Assembly (NCBI RefSeq): GCF_002042885.1
Contig: NZ_MVFY01000007.1
Coordinates: 186,001 to 250,000, forward strand
Origin: Citrobacter portucalensis
Lineage (GTDB): Bacteria > Pseudomonadota > Gammaproteobacteria > Enterobacterales > Enterobacteriaceae
Direction of reading: 5' to 3'
DNA: 64,000 bases
This document shows, one piece after another, positions 1 through 12,516 of this stretch; position 1 is the stretch's first letter; each line of letters starts with the position of its first letter. The position numbers were made by a program, and so were the translations under genes. Below the pieces are notes generated by a model that made no database searches, was not told the origin of the DNA, and worked only from the letters and a program-made list of their open reading frames with translations.

Positions 1-1339
1 CATTCCAGATTTGAATATTCGGCTCCAGGTTGCTGAGGTTGTATTGCGACGACAACCTGTTGCGGATCTCACGATATCCTTCCTCGTTATGAATCGCAGA
101 AATCTCCAGGTAGTTGTGACGATCGTCATCCAGCACGGTGAACAGACGGAAATCACGCATCACCTTTGGTGACAGGAACTGGCTGATAAAGCTCTCATCT
201 TTGAAATCGCGCATCGCGAAATGCAGGGTTTCCAGCCAGTCGGAACCCGCTATGTCCGGGAACCAGTATTTGTCCTCCTCGGTCGGCGACTGACAAATAC
301 GTTTGATATCCTGGAACATGGCAAACCCCAGGGCATAAGGGTTTATCCCGCTATACCACGGGCTGTTGTAGGGCGGCTGAAATACCACATTGGTATGGCT
401 ATGCAGAAACTCCAGCATAAACCGTTCGGTGACTTTACCTTCATCATAAAGGTGGTTCAGGATGGTGTAATGCCAGAAAGTGGCCCAGCCCTCGTTCATC
501 ACCTGCGTCTGTTTCTGCGGATAAAAATACTGACTGACCTTGCGTACAATGCGCAGGACTTCACGTTGCCAGGACTCCAGCAGCGGGGCGTTCTTCTCCA
601 TGAAGTACAGCAGGTTCTCCTGTGGCTCAGAGGGATAACGCCGGGCTTCCGCCACGGTTTTCTCTTCCTCTTTCTTCGGCAGCGTGCGCCACAACATATT
701 CACCTGGCTTTGCAGATACTCTTCACGGCTTTTCTGACGGGCTTTCTCTTCCTGTAGGGAAATTTTTTGCGGGCGTTTGTAACGGTCAACGCCGTAGTTC
801 ATCAGCGCATGGCAGGAGTCGAGTAGCTTTTCGACTTCATCCACGCCGTAACGCTCTTCACACTGGGTAATATAGTTTCGCGCGAAGATCAGGTAATCGA
901 CAATGGAACTGGCATCCGTCCAGCTTCGGAACAGGTAGTTGTTTTTAAAAAAGGAGTTGTGTCCGTAGCAGGCATGCGCCATCACCAGCGCCTGCATAGT
1001 GATGGTGTTCTCCTCCATCAGATACGCGATACACGGATTGGAGTTGATAACGATCTCATAGGCCAGCCCCTGCTGACCATGCTTATACAAGCGCTCGGTT
1101 TCAATAAACTTTTTACCAAACGACCAGTGAGGATAGTTGATCGGCATCCCGACGCTGGAATAAGCGTCCATCATCTGTTCGGAGGTGATCACCTCGATTT
1201 GGTGCGGGTAGGTATCCAGTCTGTAGAGTTTCGCCACGCGGTCTATCTCTGCCAGATAGACATCCAGCAGATCAAACGTCCAGTCGGGTCCATCGCTTAA
1301 CCGTGTGCTGTCCTTGTTCATGGAATCAATCGTAGCCAT
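1..1339 (-). CDS. ycgB: SpoVR-family protein YcgB (partial, C-terminus outside the window)
   Basis: Reading leftward from the ATG at 1339 gives about 446 codons that run off the left edge. The protein begins MATIDSMNKDSTRLSDG and continues with the soluble SpoVR/YcgB fold, matching E. coli YcgB (510 residues) as I recall it; the last ~64 residues lie outside. The family is widespread and in E. coli belongs to the sigma-S/stationary-phase set; its biochemical role is not settled. It is divergent from dadA across a 322-base gap. No frameshift is visible in the part present. The identity is very likely, the function unknown. Confidence 0.93.
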   Translation of the reverse strand, partial: MATIDSMNKDSTRLSDGPDWTFDLLDVYLAEIDRVAKLYRLDTYPHQIEVITSEQMMDAYSSVGMPINYPHWSFGKKFIETERLYKHGQQGLAYEIVINSNPCIAYLMEENTITMQALVMAHACYGHNSFFKNNYLFRSWTDASSIVDYLIFARNYITQCEERYGVDEVEKLLDSCHALMNYGVDRYKRPQKISLQEEKARQKSREEYLQSQVNMLWRTLPKKEEEKTVAEARRYPSEPQENLLYFMEKNAPLLESWQREVLRIVRKVSQYFYPQKQTQVMNEGWATFWHYTILNHLYDEGKVTERFMLEFLHSHTNVVFQPPYNSPWYSGINPYALGFAMFQDIKRICQSPTEEDKYWFPDIAGSDWLETLHFAMRDFKDESFISQFLSPKVMRDFRLFTVLDDDRHNYLEISAIHNEEGYREIRNRLSSQYNLSNLEPNIQIWN

Positions 1340-2960
<1,621 letters not shown>

Positions 2961-2972
2961 TAAGGACGTGAG

Positions 2973-4043
2973 ATGACCCGCCCGATACTGGCCAGCATTG
3001 ACCTGCAGGCGTTGAAACAAAATCTGACCATTACCCGCCAGGCCGCGCCGGACGCCCGCGTCTGGTCGGTGGTGAAAGCCAATGCGTATGGACACGGTAT
3101 TGAACGCGTCTGGAATGCGCTGGGCACAACCGATGGTTTTGCCATGCTCAATCTTGAAGAGGCGATAACCCTACGCGAGCGCGGATGGAAAGGCCCGATA
3201 CTCATGCTGGAGGGTTTTTTCCACGCCGAAGACCTGACGGTATATGACAATTATCGACTCACCACCTGTGTACACAGTAACTGGCAGCTAAAAGCATTGC
3301 AGAATGCACGCCTGAAGGCGCCGCTCGATGTTTACCTGAAGGTGAACAGTGGTATGAACCGCCTTGGTTTTTTACCGGAAAGAGTTCCCACGGTCTGGCA
3401 ACAGCTGCGGGCGATGCCCAATGTCGGTGAAATGACGCTGATGTCCCATTTTGCCGATGCAGAGCACCCGGAAGGTATACAGGAGGCTATGACACGTATT
3501 GCGCAGGCAACTGAAGGGCTGGAGTGCAGACGATCGCTGTCGAATTCGGCAGCCACGCTGTGGCACCCTGAAGCGCATTATGACTGGGTTCGTCCGGGCA
3601 TTATTTTGTATGGTGCGTCGCCTTCAGGACAATGGCGGGACATCGCTAACACCGGCCTGAAGCCAGTGATGACGCTGAGCAGTGAGATCATCGGCATACA
3701 GACGCTGAAAGCTGGCGATCGGGTGGGCTACGGTGGACGCTACACTGCCAGCGGCGAGCAGCGCATTGGCATTGTAGCGACCGGCTATGCAGACGGTTAT
3801 CCACGCCATGCGCCAAGTGGTACTCCGGTGCTGGTGGACGGTGTACGTACCGGGACGGTGGGGACAGTCTCAATGGATATGTTGGCGGTAGATCTGACAC
3901 CATGCCCGCAGGCAGGGATCGGGACGCCGGTAGAGCTGTGGGGCAAAGAGATTAAAATTGACGATGTGGCCACCGCCGCAGGTACGGTAGGCTACGAGTT
4001 AATGTGTTCTCTGGCGCTGCGCGTGCCAGTTGTGACGGTGTAA
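2973..4043 (+). CDS. dadX: Catabolic alanine racemase DadX
   Basis: This PLP enzyme interconverts L- and D-alanine and supplies DadA with D-alanine during growth on L-alanine. The N-terminal TIM barrel carries the PLP-lysine motif VVKANAYGHG (about residues 33-42). The C-terminal beta domain holds the second active-site region (GYGGRY; TVSMDML). It has 356 residues, the normal length. The gene lies 12 bases after dadA and is presumably cotranscribed from the CRP-linked promoter. The biosynthetic paralogue Alr is not in the window; position next to dadA decides in favour of DadX. Confidence 0.97.
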   Translation: MTRPILASIDLQALKQNLTITRQAAPDARVWSVVKANAYGHGIERVWNALGTTDGFAMLNLEEAITLRERGWKGPILMLEGFFHAEDLTVYDNYRLTTCVHSNWQLKALQNARLKAPLDVYLKVNSGMNRLGFLPERVPTVWQQLRAMPNVGEMTLMSHFADAEHPEGIQEAMTRIAQATEGLECRRSLSNSAATLWHPEAHYDWVRPGIILYGASPSGQWRDIANTGLKPVMTLSSEIIGIQTLKAGDRVGYGGRYTASGEQRIGIVATGYADGYPRHAPSGTPVLVDGVRTGTVGTVSMDMLAVDLTPCPQAGIGTPVELWGKEIKIDDVATAAGTVGYELMCSLALRVPVVTV

Positions 4044-4055
4044 CTTTATATAGCA

Positions 4056-4137
4056 TTGCCTGATGCTGCTGCGTTTATCAGGCCTCCAGAGTCAGTGCAT
4101 TTTGTAGGCCGGGTAAGGCGCAGCCGCCACCCGGCAA
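4056..4137. repeat. Pair of REP elements (BIME) after dadX
   Basis: Two REP-like imperfect palindromes sit in opposite orientation in the dadX-cvrA gap. One spans about 4056-4087 (TGCCTGATGCTGCTGCG then TTATCAGGCC). The other spans about 4104-4137 (TAGGCCGGGTAAGGCG then CAGCCGCCACCCGGC). Both have the typical enterobacterial REP core with a GCGC-like loop region. Such pairs lie between convergent genes, as here, and act in mRNA stabilisation or as gyrase/IHF sites. Confidence 0.8.
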
Positions 4138-4147
4138 AACATCCGCT

Positions 4148-5899
<1,752 letters not shown>

Positions 5900-5978
5900 T
5901 TACGCTGTTTCGTATTAATAAACCCTACCATAATAACGACAGAAACAGCGTTTTGCTTAGCCCCATTAGCCGCTTTTT

Positions 5979-6893
5979 TTACGATTTTAGTACCGGATGC
6001 CCACTTAAGGTGAGCTGAGTGCCGTTTTTATCATTTTTCAGCACCGCATTGGCTCCCAAAGGCAGGGTGACAGTGCGTTGTTCATGGCCAAAATCGAGGC
6101 CGCAGATCAACGGTACTGACAATCTGGCGCGCAGAAAATCACAAACTGAATCAAGATTGTAACCGGCATCGTAATCATTGGGTGCGCTACCGCTAAAACT
6201 GCCGAGAATAATGGCGTTTTGCTGGGCCAGTATTCCGGCGTGGTACAGCTGCAGCAGCATGCGCTCGACACGGAATGGATGCTCGTTAATGTCTTCCAGC
6301 ACCAAAATGCCGTTTTTGATGGCCGGCATCCACGGTGTACCCATCAGCGAAATGATCATCGCCAGATTTCCGCCCCACAGTGTACCTTCAGTTGCGCACT
6401 GCGGACCGTCACCCTGCCATTCGAGGGTAAATTGGGCATTACGCAAAGCCTGCCAGAAATGGTGCTCGGTGAATGCGTTCATTTCTTCGGCGCCGAAGTT
6501 CGCCGCCAGCATCGGGCCGCTGAAGCTAATCACATTCCCCTGTGTCAGCAGACCACACTGGATCGCCGTAAAATCGCTGTGTCCGCACAGCAGTAGCGGA
6601 TCTTGTTGCTGGCGGGCTGCCAGCCCCTGCCAGTCAATATCTTCCAGTAAACGGCTCGCGCCATAGCCGCCGCGTACCGCCATCACAACGGTATCGGGGG
6701 TTTTCAGATTAACGAGCGAGTTCACATCAGCAAGCCTTTCTGCCTCTGTCCCCGCAAAACGCTGGCAGCGGCGCGCAATGACCGCTGAATTGTCGACCTG
6801 ATGACCGGCCTCAATAAGACGCGCAAGCCCACGTAAGGCAGCCTGCTGATTGATACAGTAGCCCGATGGGGCAATTAAGTGAAACCGGGACAT
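5979..6893 (-). CDS. ldcA: Murein tetrapeptide carboxypeptidase LdcA
   Basis: LdcA is a cytoplasmic L,D-carboxypeptidase (peptidase family S66). It removes the terminal D-alanine from recycled murein tetrapeptide so that the tripeptide can re-enter peptidoglycan synthesis. Visible catalytic elements are the nucleophile serine in LLCGHSDF (about residue 106), the glutamate in [11 protein letters not shown] and the histidine in GLDFGHEQR, together the Ser-Glu-His triad. It has 304 residues, the normal length. It is divergent from emtA with a 98-base gap. Adjacency to a lytic transglycosylase gene is a conserved murein-turnover pairing. Confidence 0.96.
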   Translation of the reverse strand: MSRFHLIAPSGYCINQQAALRGLARLIEAGHQVDNSAVIARRCQRFAGTEAERLADVNSLVNLKTPDTVVMAVRGGYGASRLLEDIDWQGLAARQQQDPLLLCGHSDFTAIQCGLLTQGNVISFSGPMLAANFGAEEMNAFTEHHFWQALRNAQFTLEWQGDGPQCATEGTLWGGNLAMIISLMGTPWMPAIKNGILVLEDINEHPFRVERMLLQLYHAGILAQQNAIILGSFSGSAPNDYDAGYNLDSVCDFLRARLSVPLICGLDFGHEQRTVTLPLGANAVLKNDKNGTQLTLSGHPVLKS

Positions 6894-6991
6894 GGCATTT
6901 CCTTGCTACAACTAAAACCAAATGTATATCATGCCGCGTAGGTATGTCGTTGTCACCTCAGCGACAGGTTCCGGCTATAAGGATAGATGAC

Positions 6992-7603
6992 GTGAAATTG
7001 AGATGGTTTGCTTTTTTGGTTGTATTACTTGCGGGCTGTAGTTCAAAACAGGATTACAAAAACCCGCCGTGGAATGCTGAAGTTCCGGTTAAACGCGCAA
7101 TGCAATGGATGCCGATCAGTGAAAAAGCCGGTGCGGCCTGGGGTGTCAGTCCACAATTGATTACCGCTATTATCGCCATTGAATCAGGCGGAAATCCGAA
7201 TGCGGTCAGTAAGTCCAATGCGATTGGTCTGATGCAGTTGAAAGCCTCAACTTCAGGACGCGATGTTTATCGCCGCATGGGCTGGAGTGGAGAGCCGTCG
7301 ACCAGTGAGTTGAAAAACCCCGAGCGCAATATCTCGATGGGGGCCGCATACCTGAGTATTCTCGAAACCGGGCCGCTGGCCGGGATTGAAGATCCGCAGG
7401 TGATGCAGTACGCGCTGGTAGTCTCGTACGCCAACGGTGCGGGCGCACTGTTACGCACGTTCTCATCCGACAGGAAAAAAGCGATCAATAAAATCAACGA
7501 CCTCAGCCCGGATGAATTTATTGAACATGTTGCGGACAATCATCCGGCGCCGCAGGCCCCGCGCTATATCTGGAAGCTTCAACAAGCGCTGGATGTGATG
7601 TAA
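6992..7603 (+). CDS. emtA: Membrane-bound endo-type lytic transglycosylase EmtA (MltE)
   Basis: This outer-membrane lipoprotein cleaves glycan strands internally with 1,6-anhydro product formation. The GTG at 6992 is chosen because it follows AAGGAT (6979-6984) at good spacing and places a lipoprotein signal ([16 protein letters not shown]) at the N-terminus; the cysteine at 16 is the lipidation site. The frame stays open upstream to 6866, but that extension overlaps ldcA and would bury the signal. The SLT domain has the catalytic glutamate in [13 protein letters not shown], followed by GLMQLK. It has 203 residues, as in E. coli. Confidence 0.95.
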   Translation: MKLRWFAFLVVLLAGCSSKQDYKNPPWNAEVPVKRAMQWMPISEKAGAAWGVSPQLITAIIAIESGGNPNAVSKSNAIGLMQLKASTSGRDVYRRMGWSGEPSTSELKNPERNISMGAAYLSILETGPLAGIEDPQVMQYALVVSYANGAGALLRTFSSDRKKAINKINDLSPDEFIEHVADNHPAPQAPRYIWKLQQALDVM

Positions 7604-7614
7604 TTCAGGTGATG

Positions 7615-8349
7615 CTAATCGCGCACCTTGTTCGACTTTTCCCGGGCCTCGCGTTCAAGGGAAAAAATAATCCGCTGTAAGTTCCGCTCCACCGCCGGGC
7701 CGACGTTGAGAAAACGAAAGCTCAGGCGGGGAGTGGTAATGGTTTCGTTTTTCCCATCGATAACCTTGCGTTCGCTAATGGAAATAAGTTGGGCGTCAAC
7801 GTGATACACCCCCCATTGCTCCATATTTAGTTCAACCTGCGAGAAGCGCATACCTTCTGCCAACCCCTCTGGTTTTGCCACTTCTAACAGCCCGCCCATG
7901 CCGCCGAGAGACAGATCGAATAAGCGAAAATGCAGAATGCTGTTGTCCGGCATTTTTGCCGTGCAGCGATAGGGAGGATGCAGCGGAGCGCCGATGCGGA
8001 AATATTCCCGACGCTGCACAAACCACAGAGAAGGCGGCAAGGATGAAATAAAGGCCGGCAGTTGCTGATACTCACCTTTTTTCAGCTGTGGCAGGGTGAA
8101 TTCTACTTTGGCTCCCTGCGTTTCGGCGATAATTGAGATCTGGCTGGCCCGCTGTACGGCCTGGTTTTCATATTCCTGGCTGCCAAAATCCATGATCAGT
8201 TCATCGGGACTGACGGTCAGAATTTTGCTGATGAACTGGCCGCCTGACCAGGAGATACGCAGTGGAACCTGCTGCGACTTCAAGTCCCGAAGTACACCTA
8301 ACACCGCTAACGGATTTTGCTTCAGGAACTGCTCATTGTAGTTACTCAC
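7615..8349 (-). CDS. ycgR: Flagellar brake protein YcgR (c-di-GMP receptor)
   Basis: YcgR binds cyclic di-GMP and then slows the flagellar motor by contacting MotA and the switch. The N-terminal YcgR domain (about 1-108) is followed by a PilZ domain. The PilZ signature is intact: RREYFR (about residues 113-118, the RxxxR element) and DLSLGGMGG (about 145-153, the D/NxSxxG element). It has 244 residues, the E. coli length. Expression is predicted from the flagellar sigma-28 promoter at 8386-8412. It ends 11 bases from convergent emtA. Confidence 0.96.
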   Translation of the reverse strand: MSNYNEQFLKQNPLAVLGVLRDLKSQQVPLRISWSGGQFISKILTVSPDELIMDFGSQEYENQAVQRASQISIIAETQGAKVEFTLPQLKKGEYQQLPAFISSLPPSLWFVQRREYFRIGAPLHPPYRCTAKMPDNSILHFRLFDLSLGGMGGLLEVAKPEGLAEGMRFSQVELNMEQWGVYHVDAQLISISERKVIDGKNETITTPRLSFRFLNVGPAVERNLQRIIFSLEREAREKSNKVRD

Positions 8350-8385
8350 ACCTAATGACTCCTGGATGCCTGGTTTGTCGTTGGG

Positions 8386-8412
8386 TTATCGGCATTAATC
8401 TACGGAACTTAA
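8386..8412 (-). promoter_or_regulatory. Sigma-28 (FliA) promoter of ycgR
   Basis: On the minus strand the sequence reads TTAAGTTC, 11 bases, then GCCGATAA. This is close to the enterobacterial FliA consensus TAAAGTTT-N11-GCCGATAA, with an exact -10 element. It lies about 37 bases upstream of the ycgR start. It agrees with the known membership of ycgR in the late flagellar class. Confidence 0.85.
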
Positions 8413-8486
8413 TACAAATGGATGAAATTTTTTACCAAACCCAATGAATTAAGTCTGAGTGATAAAAGCATGTCGCGATGGCTTGC

Positions 8487-8493
8487 CTATACT
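8487..8493 (+). promoter_or_regulatory. Candidate sigma-S type -10 element of ymgE
   Basis: The heptamer CTATACT at 8487-8493 equals the preferred extended -10 core of sigma-S promoters. It lies about 57 bases before the ymgE ATG. No strong -35 is visible, which is usual for this class. The assignment rests on one motif and position only. Confidence 0.4.
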
Positions 8494-8550
8494 TTAAGTG
8501 CTGGCGCAGGAATGTCTTGCGCGTGCGTTCACTGGAAAGAGGGCCTGAAA

Positions 8551-8805
8551 ATGGGAATTATTGCCTGGATTATTTTTGGTCTGATTGCGGGGGTTATCGC
8601 CAAACTGATTATGCCGGGGCGTGATGGCGGTGGGTTTATCCTGACCTGTATTCTCGGTATTGTCGGTGCTGTGGTCGGTGGATGGTTGGCAACGATGTTT
8701 GGTATTGGCGGCGATGTCAGCGGATTTAATCTCCATAGCTTCCTGGTGGCCGTGGTCGGCGCGATTGTTGTGCTGGGTGTCTTCCGGCTTGTACGACGAG
8801 ATTAA
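8551..8805 (+). CDS. ymgE: Small GlsB/YeaQ/YmgE-family membrane protein
   Basis: This 84-residue inner-membrane protein of the transglycosylase-associated (Tag) family has three hydrophobic glycine-rich spans: IIAWIIFGLIAGVIAKLI, the CILGIVGAVVGGWLATMFGIGG region, and the SFLVAVVGAIVVLGVF tail. The GRDGGG loop follows the first span. Its function is unknown; family members are often stationary-phase induced. The ATG at 8551 gives the E. coli length; an in-frame upstream extension to 8422 lacks similarity. A strong terminator follows directly. Confidence 0.92.
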   Translation: MGIIAWIIFGLIAGVIAKLIMPGRDGGGFILTCILGIVGAVVGGWLATMFGIGGDVSGFNLHSFLVAVVGAIVVLGVFRLVRRD

Positions 8806-8809
8806 TCGA

Positions 8810-8835
8810 ACGGCCCCTGTGGGGGCCGTTTCTCT
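8810..8835 (+). terminator. Rho-independent terminator of ymgE
   Basis: The stem ACGGCCCC / GGGGCCGT encloses a four-base TGTG loop and is followed by TTCTC. It sits five bases after the ymgE stop and 12 bases before the convergent TonB receptor gene, so it may serve both strands. Confidence 0.8.
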
Positions 8836-8846
8836 ATGTCGCTAAG

Positions 8847-10817
8847 TCAGAACTGATACTCAATTCCCGCCCAGTAATTACGGCCTTCTTCGATAAATCC
8901 TTCGCTGTACACGTATTGTGTATCGAACAGGTTATTGACTGAAGCGTTGACGCTGAACCCGTGACCGATGGCGTAGTCGGCGCGTAAATGGGTAATGGCG
9001 AAACCTGCGGCTTTCTGCGAGCCGTCGCTATTGCTATAGCTCGATGAGCGGGCCTCTTCAGACAGCGTAATGCTCAGCGGATCCCACGGTTTCAGCGTCA
9101 TCCATGCGGTGAGGGTTTGCGTCGGCAAATCGGTTATTTTGCCGATGTCGCTGCGTTTGACGTCCGCATGAATCAGGCCATAGCTCAGCCCAACATCCAG
9201 CATATCAAAGACTTTACCTTTAACGCCTGCATCCAGACCGGTGTAATCCACCCGGCCGCTGTTCTGATTCTGGATGGTATCGGCATCAATATTGTGTGAA
9301 AGAATCGCATCGCTGATGCGGTTGTAATAGACGCTGGCTTCGAATCCCCAGTCTTTACCAAGTGAACCATTCCAGGTCAGATCCACGCTGCGGGCGCGTT
9401 CCGGTTTAAGCTGCGGATTGACCAGCGCCACCTGGTTATAGGCCGGTTTCGAGGTGGTGTAGCGCTCTTTCAGTGTTGGGAAACGTGTTCTGTCAGAGTA
9501 GGACAGCGCTAATGTGTCTGAATTTTCAAAGTGATATTTGGTCATCATCTGCCAGTTGAAGGCCGACTGATTGTTGTCATCATAGTGGGTGACGCTACCA
9601 TTTTTTTCGTGCTTCATGCCTTCCAGACTGTCGCGCCAGTCATAGCTTATTCCCGCCACGACATCGACGTTATCCGCTGCTGCCCACTGGTATTCGCTGG
9701 CAACGGACCAGGTGCGGTCTTCGTAACGGTCGTAAGACGCATTAGGTGCGCCTTTCTCGCGGTGAACATCATCCTTCCAGTTCACCGCGAAAGAGAGCTG
9801 GTCGTTTTCACGCATATCCGCAGCGAGCTGCAGACCAGCCCCATCGCTATAGTCTGAATAATGACTGTAGCTGCCTTTTTTGTTTTTCAGATCGGCAAGC
9901 GAGTTGTACATCATCAGCGTATTTTCAAAGGTATCGCGATACAGACGGCTTTTCAGGGTGAAACGATCGCCCAGATGGGTGGTGCCCTGATAGTAATAGC
10001 TCTCTTTATCGTACTGTGGCCATTGCCAGTAGCGTGATTTCTGACTGCTGGTTCCAGCGTACGGCGGGTTATCTTTTTCACCGTCCTGATTAATATAGGT
10101 CAGCACATATTCGTCATTACCACGTGGGGTAAAGCCCAGCTTCACGATGCCGCGTTTGTCATCGGCGGAGGAGTTAATCATCTTGCCGTTGCTGCCCGCA
10201 ATAGGATTGTCCACGCCGTGCGGTAAGCCAAGGAAATCCTGCTTCAACTGACTGCCGCTGAGCTGGATGTAGCCGAGATCGTTGCTGGCGCCAAATGAAG
10301 CGTGCATATCGTGGGCATTGTCTTTGCTACGACTCCAGCCCTGGCGATAGCCAATGCTGCCTTCAATCGGTTTGGTGGGCTTTTGGGTGGTGATATTGAT
10401 GGCGCCGCCCATCTGGTTCGGCCCTTGTAACAGCGACGAGTAGCCTTTGGAGACTTCAACCGAAGCGATATCGGAGGTCAGAAAACGGCCTAAATCGAGG
10501 TTGCCATCATAGGGGATGTATACCGGCACGCCGTCAAAATAGACGGGAACCTGACGGCTGTCAAAACCGCGGACTTTCACCTGCTGTTCATTGCGATTGC
10601 CTGACTTTTGCAGCACGACGCCGGGGACAACGCTCAGTGCCTGCGCCACGTTTTGCTTATCCAGTTGCTGCATCGTTTCCTGGCCGAGAACCGTAGTGGT
10701 TGCGGCGGAGGCCGGACTTGACCAGACGGTCATGGTTTCGCTTTCCTGCCCAGCAAAAGCGCTGTGCGCGAAAGCAAACGACAGGGCTGTGTAAAGACAA
10801 CTTTTGTTGAAATTCAT
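8847..10817 (-). CDS. TonB-dependent outer-membrane receptor, predicted molybdenum-regulated
   Basis: This 656-residue receptor has a signal peptide (residues 1-22, cut after SAFA), a TonB-box-like segment ETMTVWS (about 27-33), a plug domain (about 40-150, with VPGVVLQKSG and QVKVRGFDSRQVPVYFDG) and a 22-strand barrel ending in the required C-terminal phenylalanine (GIEYQF). It is the last gene of a six-gene minus-strand operon and starts 23 bases after modD. The receptor class usually takes up siderophores, cobalamin or metal chelates. The ModE box at 15308-15335 and modD in the operon suggest the ligand is molybdate, tungstate or a chelate of them. The ligand is inferred. Confidence 0.85.
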   Translation of the reverse strand: MNFNKSCLYTALSFAFAHSAFAGQESETMTVWSSPASAATTTVLGQETMQQLDKQNVAQALSVVPGVVLQKSGNRNEQQVKVRGFDSRQVPVYFDGVPVYIPYDGNLDLGRFLTSDIASVEVSKGYSSLLQGPNQMGGAINITTQKPTKPIEGSIGYRQGWSRSKDNAHDMHASFGASNDLGYIQLSGSQLKQDFLGLPHGVDNPIAGSNGKMINSSADDKRGIVKLGFTPRGNDEYVLTYINQDGEKDNPPYAGTSSQKSRYWQWPQYDKESYYYQGTTHLGDRFTLKSRLYRDTFENTLMMYNSLADLKNKKGSYSHYSDYSDGAGLQLAADMRENDQLSFAVNWKDDVHREKGAPNASYDRYEDRTWSVASEYQWAAADNVDVVAGISYDWRDSLEGMKHEKNGSVTHYDDNNQSAFNWQMMTKYHFENSDTLALSYSDRTRFPTLKERYTTSKPAYNQVALVNPQLKPERARSVDLTWNGSLGKDWGFEASVYYNRISDAILSHNIDADTIQNQNSGRVDYTGLDAGVKGKVFDMLDVGLSYGLIHADVKRSDIGKITDLPTQTLTAWMTLKPWDPLSITLSEEARSSSYSNSDGSQKAAGFAITHLRADYAIGHGFSVNASVNNLFDTQYVYSEGFIEEGRNYWAGIEYQF

Positions 10818-10840
10818 TATTTTTAGTCCATTTATTAATG

Positions 10841-11698
10841 TTATATGCCACGTGCGTCCGGGCTCAGGCTAACTTTGATATCCGCGGGCGGAGCGTAGTA
10901 AGGCGCGGAAGTGATGAAAAGTCTGATGCCACAGTCGAGATAACTCGCCAGCGAGGCGAGGGTAATGCCGCCAGTCAGCGCCAGCGTGCAATGGGGGGCC
11001 AGAGAAGGGGCCTGGCGGACAATTTCTGTTGCTTGCTCAGGGGTAAATTTGTCGAGTTGCAGGACATCGGGCGCGGCGCGTAGCGCGGCTAATGCCTCAT
11101 CTGGCGTATCTGCTTCAACCACGATCTTTTTTTCTGGCGCATGGCTGCGTAAGCGCGCAATCGCACCTGACCAGTCGTTTGGGTTGGTAAGAAAATGGCG
11201 GTGATTAGCAAACAGCAGTACCGTTTCGGCGCATCCTCCGCGATGGATAATGCCTCCCGCGGCGAGTATTGCCTGAGTCGCCAACAAACGCGTGCCGGGA
11301 ATGGCTTTGCGGGTGCAGGCAATCTGCCCATCAGGATAGCGTTGGCGCAGTTGGCTCAACATGCTCTCAAGATAGCCTGAAACCCCGCAGCTCCACTCCA
11401 GGACATTTTGTACCGCTTTCCAACCCTGGTGTAGCGCCGCCGCATTCCCATGTGCGCGAATCAATCGCTGTCCTGCACTTACCTGTTCACCATCGGCCAC
11501 CATGTCGCTGACGGTCAGCCCTAATGAGGTGAGCATTTGTCTGGCAACGGCGGTGCCGCTAACGCATCCGCCCTGGCGATGGTAAAACGCCATAACGCCC
11601 GGCTGTGCGCCGATCCCCAACGCGCGGGTAGTCAGATCGCCGCCCTGAATATCTTCCAGCAGCAGCGCGTCGGTTTGCGCCTGCGAAAAGTAGATCAT
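10841..11698 (-). CDS. modD: ModD protein (quinolinate phosphoribosyltransferase-like)
   Basis: ModD is homologous to NadC (quinolinate phosphoribosyltransferase) and is repeatedly encoded next to molybdate transport genes, as in Rhodobacter capsulatus; its reaction is not established. The protein shows the NadC-like N-terminal swapped domain (LLLEDIQGGDLTTRALGI) and a TIM-like C-terminal domain with KAIPGTRLL (about residues 125-133), HRGG and EADTPDEALAAL. The ATG at 11698 gives 285 residues and overlaps the stop of the methyltransferase gene by four bases (ATGA), so the two are translationally coupled. A longer frame to 11728 is open but enters the upstream gene. Confidence 0.85.
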   Translation of the reverse strand: MIYFSQAQTDALLLEDIQGGDLTTRALGIGAQPGVMAFYHRQGGCVSGTAVARQMLTSLGLTVSDMVADGEQVSAGQRLIRAHGNAAALHQGWKAVQNVLEWSCGVSGYLESMLSQLRQRYPDGQIACTRKAIPGTRLLATQAILAAGGIIHRGGCAETVLLFANHRHFLTNPNDWSGAIARLRSHAPEKKIVVEADTPDEALAALRAAPDVLQLDKFTPEQATEIVRQAPSLAPHCTLALTGGITLASLASYLDCGIRLFITSAPYYAPPADIKVSLSPDARGI

Positions 11699-12507
11699 CG
11701 CAGCGCCTCCCGCGGCACGCTGTCCCACCAGATAAGCGCCCAGTCACGGCTGGCGGGGGCAATCGTGCGTGGATCCTGCTGTTGATACCAGGTTTCCAGA
11801 CGTTCGACCTCGTCGGCGCTCAGTTCACCCATACTCCAGCGCACGTTTTCCAGAAAACGCGTCCAGGTGCTGTTGTCCTGCTGGCAGTTGGGTCCGCGGA
11901 TAAAATCAACATGCGCGTGGATCCCCATCTGATACAGGACATTAAGCGCATAGATATAGTTGGGAAGCTCAATCACTTCGCGGCCCAGTGCACGCTGAAT
12001 GGTGGGGGAAACGAAAGATGAACTGACGAGATGAGTGGTGTAAACCCGCAGTCGGGCCTGATTATTCAGTTTGGTCATCGCCTGGCGCATATCGGCAACC
12101 AGCGTAGAGCGCGAAGCGACGGCGATATCGCACTGGGGTAAATCATCCCAGTGTTCCTCCCAGGCCCGCTGCACCCACTGCACGTGACGGGCGTTCATTT
12201 GCGCAGCGCGGCGGGCAGCTACGCTAAGCATGCCCTGGCTGTAATCTACGCCGTAAATTATTGGCATCTTTTTAGCCAACGCCAGCGAAACCGTACCGGG
12301 ACCGCAGCCCATATCAAACAGCGACTCCGCCCCTTTCAGGTCGATTTTTCCCAACAGCTGTAGCAGATAGCTGTCGGTTAATGAGGCGCAATTCTCTGCC
12401 ATTTTTTCCGCACGCTTATCCCAGTGCTCCGGTTTTTTCTCGGTTCTGTTCGCCAGCTGTAACTGTTTACGGTAAAGATCGGCAAAATCAATGTCGTCAA
12501 TGAGCAT
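11695..12507 (-). CDS. Class I SAM-dependent methyltransferase, unknown substrate
   Basis: The 270-residue protein has a Rossmann methyltransferase core with motif I LFDMGCGPGTVSLALA (about residues 64-79), motif II IYGVDYSQGML (about 84-94) and a post-core DIAVASRSTLVA segment. No signal peptide is present, so it is cytoplasmic. It lies between the ATPase gene (9-base gap) and modD (4-base overlap) in the predicted molybdenum operon. The substrate is unknown. A methylated chelator or a modified pyridine/nucleotide made together with ModD is conceivable but is my inference. The resemblance to quinone-type methyltransferases is only at the fold level. Confidence 0.75.
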   Translation of the reverse strand: MLIDDIDFADLYRKQLQLANRTEKKPEHWDKRAEKMAENCASLTDSYLLQLLGKIDLKGAESLFDMGCGPGTVSLALAKKMPIIYGVDYSQGMLSVAARRAAQMNARHVQWVQRAWEEHWDDLPQCDIAVASRSTLVADMRQAMTKLNNQARLRVYTTHLVSSSFVSPTIQRALGREVIELPNYIYALNVLYQMGIHAHVDFIRGPNCQQDNSTWTRFLENVRWSMGELSADEVERLETWYQQQDPRTIAPASRDWALIWWDSVPREALR

Positions 12508-12516
12508 TCTTATTCC

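Noticed and set aside
6866..6991. Longer emtA reading frame starting at 6866
   Set aside because: The extension overlaps the divergent ldcA start and would hide the lipoprotein signal; the GTG at 6992 has a ribosome site and gives the family length.
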